From CAZSHX01 sp964606895 (GTDB lineage: Bacteria; Bacteroidota; Ignavibacteria; Kapaibacteriales; UBA2268), in assembly GCA_964606895.1 (NCBI GenBank), contig CAZSHX010000104.1, positions 1-11,236 of the forward strand: DNA of 11,236 nt, read 5' to 3'. A program made the translations under genes and the position numbers. Every line of letters starts with the position of its first letter. Within the stretch, counting starts at the first letter, position 1. The notes beneath the pieces were generated by a model, which was given only the letters and a program-made list of their open reading frames with translations, searched no databases and was not told where the DNA came from. Of the stretch, positions 1-6,677 are shown piece by piece.

Positions 1-35
1 TATTGATATTATTTCAAATAACAAGATTTAACTGA

Positions 36-63
36 TTGCATCATTGGATGAAAAATGATGCAA
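36..63. repeat. Perfect 10-bp inverted repeat, possible terminator-like hairpin
   Basis: TTGCATCATT (36-45) and AATGATGCAA (54-63) are exact reverse complements separated by an 8-nt loop. Neither side is followed by a clear run of T, so a Rho-independent terminator is not well supported. The hairpin lies about 140 nt past the stop of the minus-strand gene at 201. It could be a transcript-end stabiliser, or part of a mobile or regulatory repeat. Confidence 0.6.
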
Positions 64-79
64 AGATGCAAATTTTATC

Positions 80-115
80 GCCCTCTCCAAGAATGGAGAG
101 AGTCGGAGTGAGGTT
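80..115 (+). repeat. Degenerate extragenic copy of the CCCTCTCC palindromic repeat
   Basis: The arm CCCTCTCC (81-88) is followed by a short loop, the near-complementary arm GGAGAGAG (95-102), and then a G/T-rich tail ending in GAGGTT (110-115). The same order of arm, loop, arm and tail ending in GGGGTT occurs at 285-317 inside the adjacent gene, in the same orientation. One arm position is mismatched and the tail differs at several bases, so this looks like an older copy. Arm-loop-arm plus tail resembles small non-autonomous palindromic repeats of bacterial genomes. Confidence 0.6.
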
Positions 116-200
116 GACTAACTATCATTTCAATGAACGATAACAAAATAAATAAACGAAAATAATGAATAATAATTGCTATAAGATAAGAGTAAATATT

Positions 201-1499
201 CTAAATCTTAACAAACTTCCCAACTTTATTCCCCACTCTTACAAAATAAACTCCCGACGGCAAACCCGAAACGTCAATTCTTAAGCCCTCTCCTTCGGGG
301 AGGGTTTGGGTGGGGTTCTTAACTGTTTCACCAAAAACATTGAAGATGCGAATATCCGTGTTCGTCACAGTATGCTGTGACCCTACGGAGATTACGATGA
401 AATCTTCGGCAGGATTTGGAAATATAGTAAAAACTTGATTTATTGAATTTTCTTCATTTTCAACGTCAGTAAGATTTAAAGTGCGTTTAAGTAAGATATC
501 ATTTATTAAATCTCTAATTCTTTTCTTGAAAGATATTACGGAAGATTGATCAGGTATTCCAAACTCATTTAATGGATTATAAATTAACCCATTTTTTATC
601 GGGAACATATTATATACGCAAGAACCAATACCCATGAATGGCCACAAAGTATAATAAATGTCGGTAGAATCTCCGCAAACCCCGATAGGAAAAAGAAATA
701 CTATATATTCATTGCCTGAAGTTGTCCAGGGAATTCCTGCTGAATCAAATAAAGGTCGAGAATCAGGACAATATCTTAATTGGTCAAGCCAATAAGAAAA
801 TTGAAATTTCGAACCGGGTAAAGCTTTTTGTGTCCGTGGAATGGGGTCATTGTAATTTTTTGAGTCAACAATATCTGTGTTTTTAAAAGTAGGTATAACC
901 TTTCCTTTTATTGTATCAATTATAGTACAAGATACTATAAGTTCATCCCTATCAACTTCAGATAAATATCTTTTTATAGTGCTATCAACCATAATGTGAA
1001 CAATAAGCCCTGATTTCATTAATGATAATATATCAAACGGAGGACCATTCAATTCTTTAAGTCTATCACTTAAAAGAAAGTCTAAATTAGAGATTTGTAT
1101 CGGGGGCTTTGTTGGTTCAATATGAGAAGGATTATAATCTGAATAAATGGAAGTTAATTTAGCCCTAATCTGGTCATAGTCCCAAAATTGATAAAAATAT
1201 TTAATAATTTGCTTTAAAGAATCGTCAAACAAATTTGAACTTTTTATGAAATTTTTATAATAATTATAATTCGAATTCTTACACATTGAGTCAATCCACA
1301 AATATGAACGAATGACATCTTCAGGCATATCCAATGACAATGGCAGAACATGGTCTAAATTATTTGTTTTAAAAGTTAATCTAACTGTACTTTCACGGCA
1401 TGGTGGATTTTGAGCAAATGAGATAAAATAAGAACTTAGAATAATTGCAAGAAGATAAAAAGCATATTGATGTTTGAATATTTTATTCATTTTATTCAT
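201..1499 (-). CDS. Secreted protein with T9SS type A sorting domain, function unknown
   Basis: This is a 432-aa protein. Residues 1-30 form a signal peptide: a lysine-rich start, a hydrophobic core (about 13-28), and likely cleavage near SFAQ. The body (31-350) matches no family I recognise. It contains several cysteines and a segment (about 186-310) with strand-like stretches such as IIDTIKGKVIP and NEYIVFLFP. Residues 356-432 are a T9SS sorting domain: FTIFPNPAEDF, then IRIFNVFGE, then SGLPSGVYFVRVGNK and a FVKI end. In this family the domain directs passage through the Por secretion system and is usually cleaved. The domain is longer than usual because residues 395-405 are encoded by a palindromic repeat, and 373-379 by a second palindrome. 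Met4 (position 1490) may be the true start, since AGGA lies 9 nt before it but abuts Met1. The gene stands alone, 198 nt from the operon upstream. Confidence 0.88.
   Translation of the reverse strand: MNKMNKIFKHQYAFYLLAIILSSYFISFAQNPPCRESTVRLTFKTNNLDHVLPLSLDMPEDVIRSYLWIDSMCKNSNYNYYKNFIKSSNLFDDSLKQIIKYFYQFWDYDQIRAKLTSIYSDYNPSHIEPTKPPIQISNLDFLLSDRLKELNGPPFDILSLMKSGLIVHIMVDSTIKRYLSEVDRDELIVSCTIIDTIKGKVIPTFKNTDIVDSKNYNDPIPRTQKALPGSKFQFSYWLDQLRYCPDSRPLFDSAGIPWTTSGNEYIVFLFPIGVCGDSTDIYYTLWPFMGIGSCVYNMFPIKNGLIYNPLNEFGIPDQSSVISFKKRIRDLINDILLKRTLNLTDVENEENSINQVFTIFPNPAEDFIVISVGSQHTVTNTDIRIFNVFGETVKNPTQTLPEGEGLRIDVSGLPSGVYFVRVGNKVGKFVKI
285..317 (+). repeat. Palindromic repeat inserted in frame in a T9SS sorting domain
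   Basis: CCCTCTCC (286-293) is followed by a 3-nt loop (TTC) and GGGGAGGG (297-304), then a TTTGGGTGGGGTT tail (305-317). Read on the minus strand, the 33 bp are exactly 11 codons, NPTQTLPEGEG (residues 395-405). They lie between the IFNVFGETVK strand and the IDVSGLPSGVYF strand of the sorting domain, where family members normally have a short turn. A related copy lies outside genes at 80-115. The length, reading frame and loop position suggest tolerated insertion of a mobile palindrome. Confidence 0.7.
364..381. repeat. Second small palindrome inside the sorting-domain coding region
   Basis: GTCACAG (364-370) and CTGTGAC (375-381) are perfect reverse complements around a TATG loop. On the coding (minus) strand this gives residues 373-379, GSQHTVT, between two predicted strands of the T9SS sorting domain. 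The 10-mer GGGTCACAGC, which reads across one arm on the coding strand, recurs at 10121-10130 just before another secreted-protein gene, so it may belong to a second repeat family. A chance palindrome cannot be excluded. Confidence 0.45.
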
Positions 1500-1697
1500 T
1501 CCTATCTAAGAATTTCATAATACAACTTTCTAATATATTCAAAATAAAATACTAGATAAAGTTAACAATTTGAAAGGTAATATCCAAATTATATTTTTTT
1601 TACTTCTGCTTTGTATCGTATTTGTTGTTGTTTTTAGGTGGTTCCTTGCATCACAAATAAATCAATGTCTGATTACCATATTTATGAAATACTTACT
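1500..1697. other. Intergenic region between the operon end and the T9SS-cargo gene
   Basis: This 198-nt AT-rich stretch lies after the HAD gene's stop and before the minus-strand gene starting at 1499. An open frame on the plus strand (1570-1803) runs into the HAD gene antisense and has no support. A weak Bacteroidota-like promoter can be imagined on the minus strand: a TTG (in AATTGTTAAC, around 1558-1570) and TATTTTG about 20 nt downstream. The match is poor. I see no strong hairpin terminator for the operon here. Confidence 0.5.
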
Positions 1698-2405
1698 TTA
1701 TCTCCCAAACATTTCCATTATCTTCTCTTCAACTTCTATGAAATTTTCAAAGGAAGGGAACAAAGCAGAAGGATTGTGTTCGGCAAGCTGTTCGATTGAA
1801 TAACCGCCGGTGGCAACAGCCAAAACCTTCAGATTATTCGTTTTTGCACATTCAATATCCCGCGGTCCGTCGCCGATTATCAAAGTATTTTTTCTGCTGA
1901 AGATTCTTTTTCCCGCATACTTATTTGCACGTGCGATGGCGATTGAAGAAAGTTTGTTCCTGTTCCGGTGGTCACTCCCGAAAGCTCCGAAAGGAAAAAA
2001 CTGAGCAAGATTATACGTAGCTATTTTGATATAAGCATTATCCCGAAAATTTCCGGTTAAAAGTCCCAACTGTATTTCTTTGTTTTTGCTAAGATTATTA
2101 ATCAGTTCGATAACTCCGGGCAATATAACGATATGCTCTTCATTGCAGAAATTCCTGAAAACGTTGAGCAGTTTCTCCCAGACAACATCAATTTTGCCGA
2201 GTATTTCGCGAAAAGGAACTCCAATTAGGACGGATAATTCACTGAGGATTTGCAAATCTGTCATTCCGGCAAAATTCGGAAGATGAGCCGGATGAATATT
2301 CTTGCCGAAAACATCAAGCATGATTTCAGAAAAAATAATCCTCGACCTACCATCCTTCAGCTTGAGGATTGTGCCGTCAATGTCGAACAGTGCAAGGATT
2401 TTCAT
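1698..2405 (-). CDS. HAD-superfamily hydrolase, phosphoglycolate-phosphatase-like
   Basis: This 235-aa cytosolic protein has the full set of haloacid dehalogenase motifs. Motif I is FDIDGT (residues 7-12), with Asp8 as expected nucleophile and Asp10 as general acid/base. Motif II is LLTGN, with Thr117. A motif III lysine lies among Lys151, Lys166 and Lys172. Motif IV is IIGDGPRD, with Asp179 and Asp183 expected to bind Mg2+. An alpha-helical cap fits residues about 15-95, as in the subfamily I Gph/PgmB-like phosphatases. The family hydrolyses small phosphomonoesters; the substrate cannot be read from sequence. Its ATG shares one base with the stop of the 58-aa membrane-protein gene (TGATG), so translation is probably coupled. 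It is the last gene of the envelope operon, and its link to envelope function is unclear. Confidence 0.9.
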   Translation of the reverse strand: MKILALFDIDGTILKLKDGRSRIIFSEIMLDVFGKNIHPAHLPNFAGMTDLQILSELSVLIGVPFREILGKIDVVWEKLLNVFRNFCNEEHIVILPGVIELINNLSKNKEIQLGLLTGNFRDNAYIKIATYNLAQFFPFGAFGSDHRNRNKLSSIAIARANKYAGKRIFSRKNTLIIGDGPRDIECAKTNNLKVLAVATGGYSIEQLAEHNPSALFPSFENFIEVEEKIMEMFGR

Positions 2406-2581
2406 CAGGCGAGAAGTTTGAATATGACTATAATCAGAATGGTCAGCAAAGCCAGATATATAGCAAATTTAATGAACTTTTTCAGGATTGCAAATACAAT
2501 TGCAATCACAAAGAATAGAACCACAATCTTTCCTATTGGCGGAAGGTTGTAGAAAAAGTTGATTATATCAGCAAAAGCCAT
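2405..2581 (-). CDS. Small 58-aa two-helix membrane protein, unknown function
   Basis: Translating the minus strand from the ATG at 2581-2579 gives 58 residues, starting MAFADIINFFYNLPPIGK and ending IFKLLA, with a TGA at 2407-2405. Two hydrophobic segments (about 17-33 and 39-57) are joined by a KKFIK turn, predicting a helical hairpin in the inner membrane with little outside it. I recognise no family. The start overlaps the TonB gene's stop (TAATG), and the stop overlaps the HAD start (TGATG). Such 1-nt overlaps on both sides argue strongly that it is translated and belongs to the operon. Its position next to a TonB protein and the lack of ExbB/ExbD in the window leave open a role as a partner or chaperone of the TonB protein; this is a guess. 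Confidence 0.82.
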   Translation of the reverse strand: MAFADIINFFYNLPPIGKIVVLFFVIAIVFAILKKFIKFAIYLALLTILIIVIFKLLA

Positions 2582-3354
2582 TATCTCAGCCGGAATGTAA
2601 ACGTTATTATGCCATACATTTCTTTGTTGTCTTTAAGCCGGTTGAACCGCCACTGCCGGAGAGCATCCTTAGCCGATTTTTCGAGAATCGGGTCGCCTTT
2701 CTGCAATGGAATCATGCTGACTACGGTGCCATCCTGCGAAACGGTGAATCTAATTCTGATTTGAGCACCCGTGTTCACTCCCTGAGGATATTTGGGAAGA
2801 ACTTTCTGCAGAACAACCCTGTTGCCTCCTCCGCCCCATTCAATATCGCCGAAGCCAAGTCCTGAACCCGGACCAAAACCTTTATCGCCCAAACCTTTGC
2901 CTTCGGGAGTTCCGCCGGGTTTACCGATATTTTTGGAACCTGAACCCTGCAAATCCTTGGTGTTTTTGTCGGTTGAAGAAAGTGCGTTAACGGGATTAAG
3001 ATTCAGTGCGGCATTTGGGTCTTCAGTTGCCGCATCTTTGTTGAATTTAGTTTTAGAGGCAATAGTTGCATCTTCCAAATCGGAATTAACAAGAGTCCCC
3101 TTGTGAGCCATACCTTCCTGCGAAAGATTGCCCTTACTCATTCCGGTTCCGTCGCCGTCGCCGAAATTAAGCAATTCGAGAGGAATAGTTTTAGATTCGT
3201 ATTCTGCAAAAGTAACTTTTTCCACTTTCCAGAAAGAAATCAGAAAAATGAAAAGTATAGTTAAAGCAAGAGCAAGTCCAAACCCTCTCGCTGTATTGTT
3301 ATCCCAGGGAAGCTTGAAATCAATCTGAGTTTCCTGTCTGTACGGAACATACAT
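2581..3354 (-). CDS. TonB-family energy transducer
   Basis: This is a 257-aa protein with the usual TonB layout. It has a short cytoplasmic N-terminus (1-25) and one membrane helix (about 26-42, GLALALTILFIFLISFW). A Gly/Asn/Lys-rich periplasmic linker (about 60-178) includes the glycine run around 145-177. The C-terminal TonB domain spans about 180-257. That domain shows LPKYPQG, IRIRFTVSQDGTV and a DALRQWRFNRL helix, followed by a final strand. The linker is glycine-rich rather than the Pro-Glu/Pro-Lys type of classical TonB. TonB proteins pass proton-motive energy from ExbB/ExbD to outer-membrane receptors. Neither Exb partner is in the window, but a receptor-like barrel is encoded two genes upstream. 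A G-rich ribosome binding site precedes the ATG. Confidence 0.9.
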   Translation of the reverse strand: MYVPYRQETQIDFKLPWDNNTARGFGLALALTILFIFLISFWKVEKVTFAEYESKTIPLELLNFGDGDGTGMSKGNLSQEGMAHKGTLVNSDLEDATIASKTKFNKDAATEDPNAALNLNPVNALSSTDKNTKDLQGSGSKNIGKPGGTPEGKGLGDKGFGPGSGLGFGDIEWGGGGNRVVLQKVLPKYPQGVNTGAQIRIRFTVSQDGTVVSMIPLQKGDPILEKSAKDALRQWRFNRLKDNKEMYGIITFTFRLR

Positions 3355-3360
3355 TTTTAT

Positions 3361-3366
3361 CCCCCC
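3361..3366 (-). promoter_or_regulatory. Strong G-rich ribosome binding site of the tonB-like gene
   Basis: On the minus strand AAAAGGGGGG is followed by a 6-nt spacer (ATAAAA) and the ATG at 3354. It is the clearest Shine-Dalgarno-like site in the window. It lies in the only real gap (43 nt) between the operon's middle genes, which suggests independent, efficient initiation of the TonB protein while its neighbours appear coupled. Confidence 0.65.
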
Positions 3367-3397
3367 TTTTGATAAAATGTAACGCCATTTATTAAAA

Positions 3398-5032
3398 TCA
3401 TTTTATTCTGTCAATCCAAGTCTGTGCAAATCCATGTTCGTGGGCGGCTTGTTTAGCCATATCCCTTGACGTATAATTTCCGAATCTGACTTTGTACCAA
3501 ACAACATCTCTAATCTTCTGGGTTTTGATTGAACCCGAAAGATTTCGGCTTTTCAATTTTTTCAGCCAGTCATCCGCATCATCTTTTGACGGTGTGGAAT
3601 AAACTTCGACTGTGTATAGTTCACCTTCTTTAACAGACGGTTTCGCGTTTTTCTTATTATCAGCTGTCGGCTTTGGAGCAGAAACCCGGTTCGGTTTTTC
3701 ATCCTTTGCAATGACGGGCAATTTCACTTCCCTTTTAACAGTCAGCTTCACTTCGGGTTTCTTTTCAATCTTGAGTGCAACCAATTGTTTCGGTTTCTTT
3801 TCAACAGGAGCCGGTTTTGGAACTTCCTTTTTTATTTCGGGTTGCTTAACTGCCAGGTCCTTGCTCGGTTCAACTGTTTTAACTGTAGAATCCGGTGCTT
3901 TTGGTCCGGCTTTCTTCGGCTCAGCTTTTTTCACTAAGGAAGAATCAGATTTCCCTGCAAGTTTCTTTGCTGTGTCAAATAATTTATCTTTTTTAAATAA
4001 AAAGAAGTAACCAATTAAAAGCGAAGAAGCGAGGAAAACAAGAACAGCCGCGGCACCTATTTTGGTCCATAGCGGTATTGGTTTCTTTACTTCCTTTTTC
4101 TCCCTGGGAGTTTTAGGCTCTTTCGGCGGAATATCTTTCTTCTTTTCTTTTTCAGCCTTTTTAGCTTTCTTTTCGGCGGCTTTTTGAGCCGCTCTTTCTT
4201 CTTTGATTTCTTCAGCTTTTGCCTGAGCAGGAGTTTGAACCTCAAATACTGCAAGTTCGGCTTCGGGTTCTGCCCCAAGCGACTGCAAGCCTGCAGTTGA
4301 AGGATGCTCAGCATCTATCTTGGTTAAATCGAAATCAGTTGTATCGCCCAAATCTTCAACCGCAACAAAAGCTTCATCTGAAACAGGTATCGGCATAGGA
4401 ATAATGGCAGGTTCTTTAGCAAGATTTCTCTCTTTGCTTTTTGCCATGTCATGTTCAAGCATTTGCTTTAGGTCGTCATCAAGCGAAACCTCTTCCTCTT
4501 CATCAAGTCCGTCTTTTTCAATTTCGGATTTAGGTTCTGGAATTTCAGCACCAATCAATCCGCTTTTTTCATAAGGAGGAATTGCCTCTTCGGGCTCAAT
4601 TTCCATTTTTTGGGGAGGAGGAATTATTTCGGGTTCGGGTTCTTCTGCAACACTTTCAACCGGTGCAGTCTGCTCACCGTCGAACATATCCCAAACGCTT
4701 GTTCCCGGTGGAATATCAAATTCACTCGAAGCATCTTCGCCGGTGGCTGTGGATTTAACCGAAGGAACATCAGCATCTTCAATTTCATCAGGAATTATTT
4801 CGGTTGTGGGTTCAATTTGAGGTATTTCAGGGATAGCCGTAACAGCTTCAATTTCTGAATCATCAATCAAATCAGGAACAGTTTCAGGTTCGGTTTTGGG
4901 AACTTCATACGGCAAAACACCCGGGTACTCTTCTATGTTTTCCAACAGAAAAGTCTCGTCGTCGGAAGAGCCGGGTGTGAATCCGCCTATGGCTTCTTCG
5001 TCTTTAAGGTTATTTGTAATATTTGGATCCAC
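3398..5032 (-). CDS. Inner-membrane SPOR-domain protein with long acidic cytoplasmic region
   Basis: The protein has 544 residues in a clear order. Residues 1-265 are acidic and Pro/Glu-rich, probably disordered and cytoplasmic. Residues 270-318 are Lys/Ala/Glu-rich and helical or coiled coil. One membrane helix spans about 325-346. A Lys/Pro-rich periplasmic linker covers about 350-468, and the SPOR domain is at about 471-544 (GELYTVEVYSTPSKDDADDW, then VVWYKVRFGNYTSRDMAKQ). SPOR domains bind peptidoglycan glycan strands stripped of stem peptides. The topology resembles FtsN or DamX, but the cytoplasmic part is much longer. The start is GTG; the next Met is residue 115. The upstream gene's TAA is in the same frame, two codons before (TAA-GTA-GTG), so initiation probably uses ribosomes finishing the barrel gene. 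I see no Shine-Dalgarno site. Confidence 0.88.
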   Translation of the reverse strand: MDPNITNNLKDEEAIGGFTPGSSDDETFLLENIEEYPGVLPYEVPKTEPETVPDLIDDSEIEAVTAIPEIPQIEPTTEIIPDEIEDADVPSVKSTATGEDASSEFDIPPGTSVWDMFDGEQTAPVESVAEEPEPEIIPPPQKMEIEPEEAIPPYEKSGLIGAEIPEPKSEIEKDGLDEEEEVSLDDDLKQMLEHDMAKSKERNLAKEPAIIPMPIPVSDEAFVAVEDLGDTTDFDLTKIDAEHPSTAGLQSLGAEPEAELAVFEVQTPAQAKAEEIKEERAAQKAAEKKAKKAEKEKKKDIPPKEPKTPREKKEVKKPIPLWTKIGAAAVLVFLASSLLIGYFFLFKKDKLFDTAKKLAGKSDSSLVKKAEPKKAGPKAPDSTVKTVEPSKDLAVKQPEIKKEVPKPAPVEKKPKQLVALKIEKKPEVKLTVKREVKLPVIAKDEKPNRVSAPKPTADNKKNAKPSVKEGELYTVEVYSTPSKDDADDWLKKLKSRNLSGSIKTQKIRDVVWYKVRFGNYTSRDMAKQAAHEHGFAQTWIDRIK

Positions 5033-5035
5033 TAC

Positions 5036-6622
5036 TTAATTAAAAAGCCAAGTAAGTCCCACATTAAAAAACAAATTTCTTTCCTTGTAATTACTCCAGA
5101 TTTCAATATCGTTATTCAAAATATTATTCAAATTGACAAAAACCGTAAAATCCTTATTCAGCTTGTATGATCCATGTAATTTAAAGTCATAATAATTTGG
5201 CAAAACATTTTTATTCATTTTGTCAGAATATCTATCACCAATATAAACAAAAGCTATCTCCGAACCAAGATTTTCAGTCCACATTCTTTGGTATTTCAAA
5301 GAAATATTTGCAGGTGATACAAAAGGCACACTTTTTGAGTCGGGCAGGGTGGCTTTAATTACATTTAAATTAAATGCCAAAACATCACTTTTCGTGAATT
5401 GCCACAACGATTCAAACGAAAATCCGATTTTCGTAACTCTTTCGTAATTAACGATGTAAGAGCCTGAATCAGCCATTGAGAAATACGGTGAACGAGCACC
5501 GACTCCCCAGTTAAACCCGATTCTGAAATCAAAATTTTCAGATGGTTCGTATTTCATTTCAAATTTGAGTGCAGTCAGATTTCCGAAATCAATATCAACG
5601 GTATCGGACAAATAAGGATTGCGTTCCATGAAGTCCATGAAAAAGCTTTTTTCGAGTTTACTCGACAATTCAGCTTTCAAGGTCATTTCTTTATTCATGA
5701 AATAATCAATATTTCCCGAAAGCAAAAGATTGCTTCTTGTTTCCTGTTTGCTGTTATGAGCAATCTGGAATCCTACAGCGGCTTTGAGCATAACATTATC
5801 AAGCAGATATTTGCCGTCGGCAAAAGCATCAATTGAATTTACCGCTTGTCCGCGAAAAGCATGGAAATCCATCAGAACATTACCACCGATACCGTAATCT
5901 TTTTTGTTTCGGTTAATCCTAAGCCATGCTTTGAGTGAATTGTCCGAACCGTCGGCTCCGCTCTGGTAAAGTCCCAGCGACTTGTATCCTGCACCCGTAA
6001 CAAAGTTTACACCTTCGTAAGCACCGTCTGAATTGATATTAACATCAAAAAGATTAACACTCCTTCTTGGAGCTTTTGAACTACCGTAAAGTTTGTAGTT
6101 GTTCGAGCGGAAATTCAGGTTAGTCGTGGTTTTACTTCCTCCGAAAACAAGGAATTTATCTTCGGCAAGATAGTCAGAATTTAGTTTGATGAAGAATTTC
6201 GAATAATCGGAATTAGTAACATTTCCGCCTGAATACTCCACTCCGCCGTTTCCGAAAAGATTGAAATTATCCCATCTTTTGTTATATCCGCCTTCAATTT
6301 CGGGAGTGATGAAACTGCCGAATTTTGCAGTAAGAAATCCATTCCTTGAATCGAAGGACATCAGGCTGTTTGGCAATTGCTTTTGGGGCAGGAGCAAAGA
6401 TTGCTGTTTTTCGAGTGAATTCAGTGAATCGAGCAATGTTTTCGAAAGATACGAAGTCTTATCAGTAAACTGTTTGATACCTGACTGAACATTAAGCTGT
6501 TCCCTGCCTTCGATAATAAAATTAGGAAGCTCAAGGGGCTTCGTATCTGCATTTTGCTGAGCAGATGCAATCCACGGCACTAAGCCTGAAAACGCAATAA
6601 CAATAAAAATATATTTTTTCAT
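5036..6622 (-). CDS. Outer-membrane beta-barrel, TonB-dependent-receptor-like without plug
   Basis: Starting at the ATG at 6622, the protein is 528 aa and begins with a classic signal peptide (MKKYIFIVIAFSG, cleavage near IASAQQ). An upstream in-frame ATG at 6667 would add 15 residues that bury this signal, so I prefer 6622. A short stretch, LPNFIIEGREQLN, follows the signal and resembles the segment before the plug in TonB receptors. No plug domain follows. The rest (about 90 to the end) alternates hydrophobic and polar residues as in barrel strands, and the end (HGSYKLNKDFTVFVNLNNIL, then GLTWLFN) is like the last strands of TonB-dependent receptors. It should sit in the outer membrane. It lies directly upstream of the SPOR gene and two genes from the TonB gene. 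Ligand or partner is unknown; a structural or assembly barrel is an alternative. Confidence 0.82.
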   Translation of the reverse strand: MKKYIFIVIAFSGLVPWIASAQQNADTKPLELPNFIIEGREQLNVQSGIKQFTDKTSYLSKTLLDSLNSLEKQQSLLLPQKQLPNSLMSFDSRNGFLTAKFGSFITPEIEGGYNKRWDNFNLFGNGGVEYSGGNVTNSDYSKFFIKLNSDYLAEDKFLVFGGSKTTTNLNFRSNNYKLYGSSKAPRRSVNLFDVNINSDGAYEGVNFVTGAGYKSLGLYQSGADGSDNSLKAWLRINRNKKDYGIGGNVLMDFHAFRGQAVNSIDAFADGKYLLDNVMLKAAVGFQIAHNSKQETRSNLLLSGNIDYFMNKEMTLKAELSSKLEKSFFMDFMERNPYLSDTVDIDFGNLTALKFEMKYEPSENFDFRIGFNWGVGARSPYFSMADSGSYIVNYERVTKIGFSFESLWQFTKSDVLAFNLNVIKATLPDSKSVPFVSPANISLKYQRMWTENLGSEIAFVYIGDRYSDKMNKNVLPNYYDFKLHGSYKLNKDFTVFVNLNNILNNDIEIWSNYKERNLFFNVGLTWLFN

Positions 6623-6677
6623 TTTTCTCAAATAAAATATTGCCGTTAAAAAATTGTATTTATTCATAACAAATCAA

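Larger units (their letters stand above)
1..200. other. Non-coding region downstream of the first T9SS-cargo gene
   Basis: No credible reading frame is seen. The stretch is AT-rich and lies 3' of the minus-strand gene that ends at 201. It holds two structures listed separately: a perfect 10-bp inverted repeat (36-63) and a degenerate palindromic repeat (80-115) related to one inside the neighbouring gene. No T-tract terminator directly follows the gene's stop. Confidence 0.7.

Noticed and set aside
1570..1803. 77-aa plus-strand frame with a hydrophobic N-terminus
   Set aside because: It begins in AT-rich intergenic DNA and runs antisense into the HAD gene. The hydrophobicity follows from T-rich sequence, and there is no ribosome binding site.
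2250..2552. 100-aa plus-strand frame antisense to the HAD and 58-aa genes
   Set aside because: It overlaps two supported minus-strand genes and shows no recognisable domain or signal.
3612..4010. 132-aa plus-strand frame antisense to the SPOR gene
   Set aside because: It is Phe/Ser/Gly-rich, as expected from the complement of Lys/Pro-rich codons. It has no domain and lies wholly inside a well-supported gene.
6623..6667. Longer start of the barrel gene at 6667
   Set aside because: It would put 15 residues before a normal signal peptide; the ATG at 6622 gives a standard MKKY signal start.
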